From: an uncultured Eubacterium sp. | GTDB taxonomy: Bacteria > Bacillota > Clostridia > Lachnospirales > Lachnospiraceae | Assembly: GCA_905236295.1 (NCBI GenBank) | Contig: CAJOQF010000070.1 | Span: 1-15,789, forward strand | Direction: 5' to 3' | DNA length: 15,789 nt | Shown here: positions 14,117 through 15,789 of the stretch, piece by piece | Position numbering within the stretch: position 1 is the stretch's first letter | Layout of the letters: each line of letters begins with the position of its first letter | The notes under the pieces: model-generated | What the model saw: only the letters and a program-made list of their open reading frames with translations | What the model was told of the DNA's origin: nothing | Databases searched by the model: none | Program-made: the position numbers and the translations under genes

Positions 14117-14587
14117 ATGACAAGCGAAAAAAAGAGAGAATTTACGCTAAGAATTACAAATTCAAACAGAAGTGAGCTTATCGTCATTCTGTTCGAGATG
14201 TGTTTTGAGTATCTTGACGACGTGGCGATAGCATGCGAAAAACATGACGTCGAGGCGATACGGGATTCGGTTCGAAAGGCAGAGCAGGTGATCCGAAGAC
14301 TTCAGGAGGACTTGGATTTTTCGCACAAGATCTCATATAATCTTATGGCGGTCTATGCGTTTGCGGAGAAAGAGCTGGTAAGGAGTATTATCGATCTCAA
14401 GGCGGATCATGCATATTCGGTCAGAAAGATCTTAAATCCGATCTATGAGGGATTTGTCGAGGTTGCAAAGACGGATAAGTCAGCACCTCTTATGAGACAT
14501 ACCGAGATGGTGTATGCGGGCATGACCTATGGCAGAGGATATGTAAATGAATCGGTCGCAACAGGTAATCGCGGATTCTTTGCGTAA
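14117..14587 (+). CDS. fliS: Flagellar export chaperone FliS with C-terminal extension
   Basis: FliS is a cytosolic four-helix chaperone that binds the flagellin C-terminus and stops early polymerisation. The pattern is visible: TNSNRSELIVILFE (14-27) corresponding to the family's T/N-x-P-x-x-L-x-x-x-L-Y motif, a long helix with RKAEQVIRRLQEDLDF (53-68), then SYNLMAVYAFAEKELVRS (73-90). It is 156 aa, about 20-30 longer than typical FliS, because of a tail (about 117-156) with VYAGMTYGRG and NRGFFA. From memory this tail type occurs in Lachnospiraceae FliS. It starts 12 nt after flagellin with AGGAA upstream, so chaperone and client are co-transcribed. A strong terminator follows. Assignment rests on pattern and context. 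Confidence 0.87.
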   Translation: MTSEKKREFTLRITNSNRSELIVILFEMCFEYLDDVAIACEKHDVEAIRDSVRKAEQVIRRLQEDLDFSHKISYNLMAVYAFAEKELVRSIIDLKADHAYSVRKILNPIYEGFVEVAKTDKSAPLMRHTEMVYAGMTYGRGYVNESVATGNRGFFA

Positions 14588-14625
14588 TATAGTCCGGGTG
14601 TACAAACTTAATACAGAGATCAGTA

Positions 14626-14667
14626 AGCGGCAGCAGACACAAAAAGTGTCGGCTGCTGCTTTTTTTA
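14626..14667 (+). terminator. Intrinsic terminator of the flagellin-fliS unit
   Basis: AGCGGCAGCAGACAC (14626-14640) pairs with GTGTCGGCTGCTGCT (14646-14660), 14 of 15 positions with one G-U and one mismatch, around loop AAAAA. It is followed by seven more T residues (14661-14667). Confidence 0.92.
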
Positions 14668-14692
14668 GGACAGTGCGGATGAATTAAAACAG

Positions 14693-14722
14693 TTGTTATG
14701 ACAGTTGACATAATGGTATAAT
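14693..14722 (+). promoter_or_regulatory. Extended -10 sigma-A promoter of the methyltransferase
   Basis: TTGTTA (14693-14698) and a perfect TATAAT (14717-14722) are separated by 18 nt, with TGG just before the -10 box (extended -10). Transcription should start near 14729, leaving a leader of about 65 nt. Confidence 0.7.
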
Positions 14723-14745
14723 TTATGGGGAATTCTAAAGAAATC

Positions 14746-14759
14746 AGGCAGAAATGCCT
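14746..14759 (+). other. Small GAAA-tetraloop hairpin in methyltransferase leader
   Basis: AGGCA (14746-14750) pairs with TGCCT (14755-14759) around a GAAA tetraloop, a stable GNRA-type fold. It lies about 35 nt before the start codon and no known riboswitch is recognisable. Confidence 0.4.
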
Positions 14760-14794
14760 ATAGAATATATGGAGCATAAAACAGAGGAACAAAT

Positions 14795-15664
14795 ATGTGG
14801 ATAGCAGATAACTGGAAAGATTATGAAATTCTCGATTGTACGGGAGGAGAAAAGCTGGAAAGATGGGGAGATTACGTGCTTGTGCGACCGGATCCTCAGG
14901 TGATCTGGGAGACGGGATACGATCATCCGGCATGGAAGAAAAAGAACGGACACTATCACCGCAGCTCAAAGGGAGGCGGAGAGTGGGAGTTTTTCAATCT
15001 TCCCGAGAGCTGGAGTATCGATTATAAGACTGCGGCAGGAAAACTTACGTTTAATTTAAAACCCTTCGCATTTAAGCATACCGGAGTGTTTCCGGAGCAG
15101 GCGGTAAACTGGGACTGGTGCACAGAGCGCATCAAACAGGCAGGGCGTCAGCTTAAAGTATTGAATCTCTTTGCCTACACCGGCGGAGCGACCATATCGG
15201 CAGCGGCAGCGGGGGCGGCAGTTACGCATGTGGACGCTTCAAAGGGTATGGTCAACTGGGCAAAAGAAAACGCCGCATCTTCGGGGCTCTCGGAAGCACC
15301 GATCAGATGGCTTGTAGATGACTGTGTCAAATTTGTCGAGAGGGAGATTCGCCGTGGCAACAAGTACGATGCGATCATTATGGATCCGCCATCATACGGC
15401 AGGGGACCTAAGGGCGAGATATGGAAGATAGAAAAGAATATTCACGGCTTTATACAGCTCTGTACGAAGGTGTTGTCCGATGATGCGGTATTTTTCCTGA
15501 TAAACTCATACACGACAGGGCTTGCGCCGGCGGTACTTACTTATATGCTCAATCTCGAACTCGGAAACCGCGGTGGAAATATCGAAAGTGAGGAGATCGG
15601 ACTTCCGGTGACGGACAGCGGTCTTGTCCTTCCCTGCGGAGCCAGCGGAAGATGGTGGAGGTAG
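14795..15664 (+). CDS. Class I SAM-dependent methyltransferase (RlmI/RlmK-like, COG1092 type)
   Basis: A 289-aa methyltransferase. The N-terminal half (1-118) is a beta-rich substrate region with two short W/H-rich segments. The Rossmann core begins with motif I LNLFAYTGG (123-131), then HVDASKGMVNWAKENA (145-160) for the SAM ribose, and the catalytic DPPSYGRGP (197-205). This set is typical of 23S rRNA cytosine-5 methyltransferases of the RlmI/RlmK group, so an rRNA target is likely but not proven. It lacks the N-terminal PUA domain of RlmI. GAGGAAC precedes the ATG by a few bases, and the gene has its own extended -10 promoter. The next gene starts 3 nt after the stop, suggesting an operon. 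Confidence 0.87.
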   Translation: MWIADNWKDYEILDCTGGEKLERWGDYVLVRPDPQVIWETGYDHPAWKKKNGHYHRSSKGGGEWEFFNLPESWSIDYKTAAGKLTFNLKPFAFKHTGVFPEQAVNWDWCTERIKQAGRQLKVLNLFAYTGGATISAAAAGAAVTHVDASKGMVNWAKENAASSGLSEAPIRWLVDDCVKFVEREIRRGNKYDAIIMDPPSYGRGPKGEIWKIEKNIHGFIQLCTKVLSDDAVFFLINSYTTGLAPAVLTYMLNLELGNRGGNIESEEIGLPVTDSGLVLPCGASGRWWR

Positions 15665-15667
15665 AGT

Positions 15668-15789
15668 ATGCAGGTTATATGTGACGAGTGTGCATATTTT
15701 GAATATGACGAGGAAGACGAGGAGTATTACTGCTCGGTGGATATGGACGAGGACGATTTTGGGCGTGTCGTCTCAAGCAAGTACAGAAC
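15668..15789 (+). CDS. Small acidic Cys-motif protein (DUF6472-like), 3' end beyond window
   Basis: Forty codons are visible before the window ends. The start MQVICDECAYFEYDEEDEE carries C5 and C8 (CxxC), then C22 within YYCSVDMDEDD, and a very high Asp/Glu content. This looks like the small DUF6472 family of Lachnospiraceae, recalled from memory, whose CxxC...C...C arrangement suggests metal binding. Function is unknown. GGAGG, inside the end of the methyltransferase gene, lies 6 nt before the ATG, and only 3 nt separate the genes, so it is probably co-expressed. The frame is open to base 15789. Confidence 0.75.
   Translation, partial: MQVICDECAYFEYDEEDEEYYCSVDMDEDDFGRVVSSKYR

Noticed and set aside
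14704..14722. TTGACA next to TATAAT before the methyltransferase as a -35/-10 pair
   Set aside because: These boxes are only about 7 nt apart, so they cannot act together; TTGTTA with 18-nt spacing and an extended -10 is preferred.
14490..14969. 159-codon minus-strand frame spanning the fliS end and methyltransferase start
   Set aside because: It crosses the fliS terminator and the methyltransferase promoter and overlaps two real genes; there are no protein-like features.

Overview
The window looks like a chromosomal segment of a motile, low-to-moderate GC Clostridia, most likely a Lachnospiraceae bacterium (Butyrivibrio/Roseburia/Lachnospira-like). The main reasons are a Veg-family protein, a pyrBI pair with the zinc-binding regulatory subunit, a flagellin followed by a long FliS, sigma-D type motility promoters, a short Cys-containing DUF6472-like protein, and canonical AGGAGG ribosome sites. 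The genus is an inference. No mobile element, tRNA, rRNA or CRISPR array is visible. Genes are tightly packed and no gene-free gap exceeds about 210 bases.

Left block (1-4434, minus strand): a phosphorelay operon. It encodes a seven-TM hybrid histidine kinase with HisKA, HATPase, receiver, HPt and an extra C-terminal helical module. Next come a tandem-receiver protein with no DNA-binding output and a free-standing HPt protein. The last gene is a PlsC-type acyltransferase that overlaps the HPt stop codon and runs off the window at base 1.

Centre (4531-6349, plus strand): veg with a strong sigma-A promoter, a long hairpin, then pyrB and pyrI (aspartate transcarbamoylase catalytic and regulatory chains, 7-nt overlap), closed by a 19-bp bidirectional terminator. 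The other side of that terminator serves a convergent 834-aa exported protein (6390-8894, minus) with a beta-rich body and a C39-peptidase-like C-terminus that seems to lack its catalytic residues.

Right block (8930-14667, plus strand): a motility cluster. A 1058-aa protein with a FliK/Flg_hook-like C-terminus and the flagellin gene are each preceded by a sigma-D-like promoter. The flagellin leader carries a hairpin with GGA in its loop, which fits CsrA control. FliS follows flagellin after 12 nt, and a strong terminator ends the unit. The window closes with an RlmI/RlmK-type SAM methyltransferase and the start of a small acidic Cys-motif protein.

The most interesting signals are regulatory. 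Two minus-strand genes (histidine kinase and 834-aa protein) have sigma-A promoters whose -10 box lies only 8-9 nt before the ATG with no Shine-Dalgarno, suggesting leaderless mRNAs. A sigma-A and a sigma-D promoter on opposite strands share their -35 bases around 8928-8933. The large FliK-like protein is an apparently undescribed part of the motility regulon and contains two in-frame copies of a 17-nt element.
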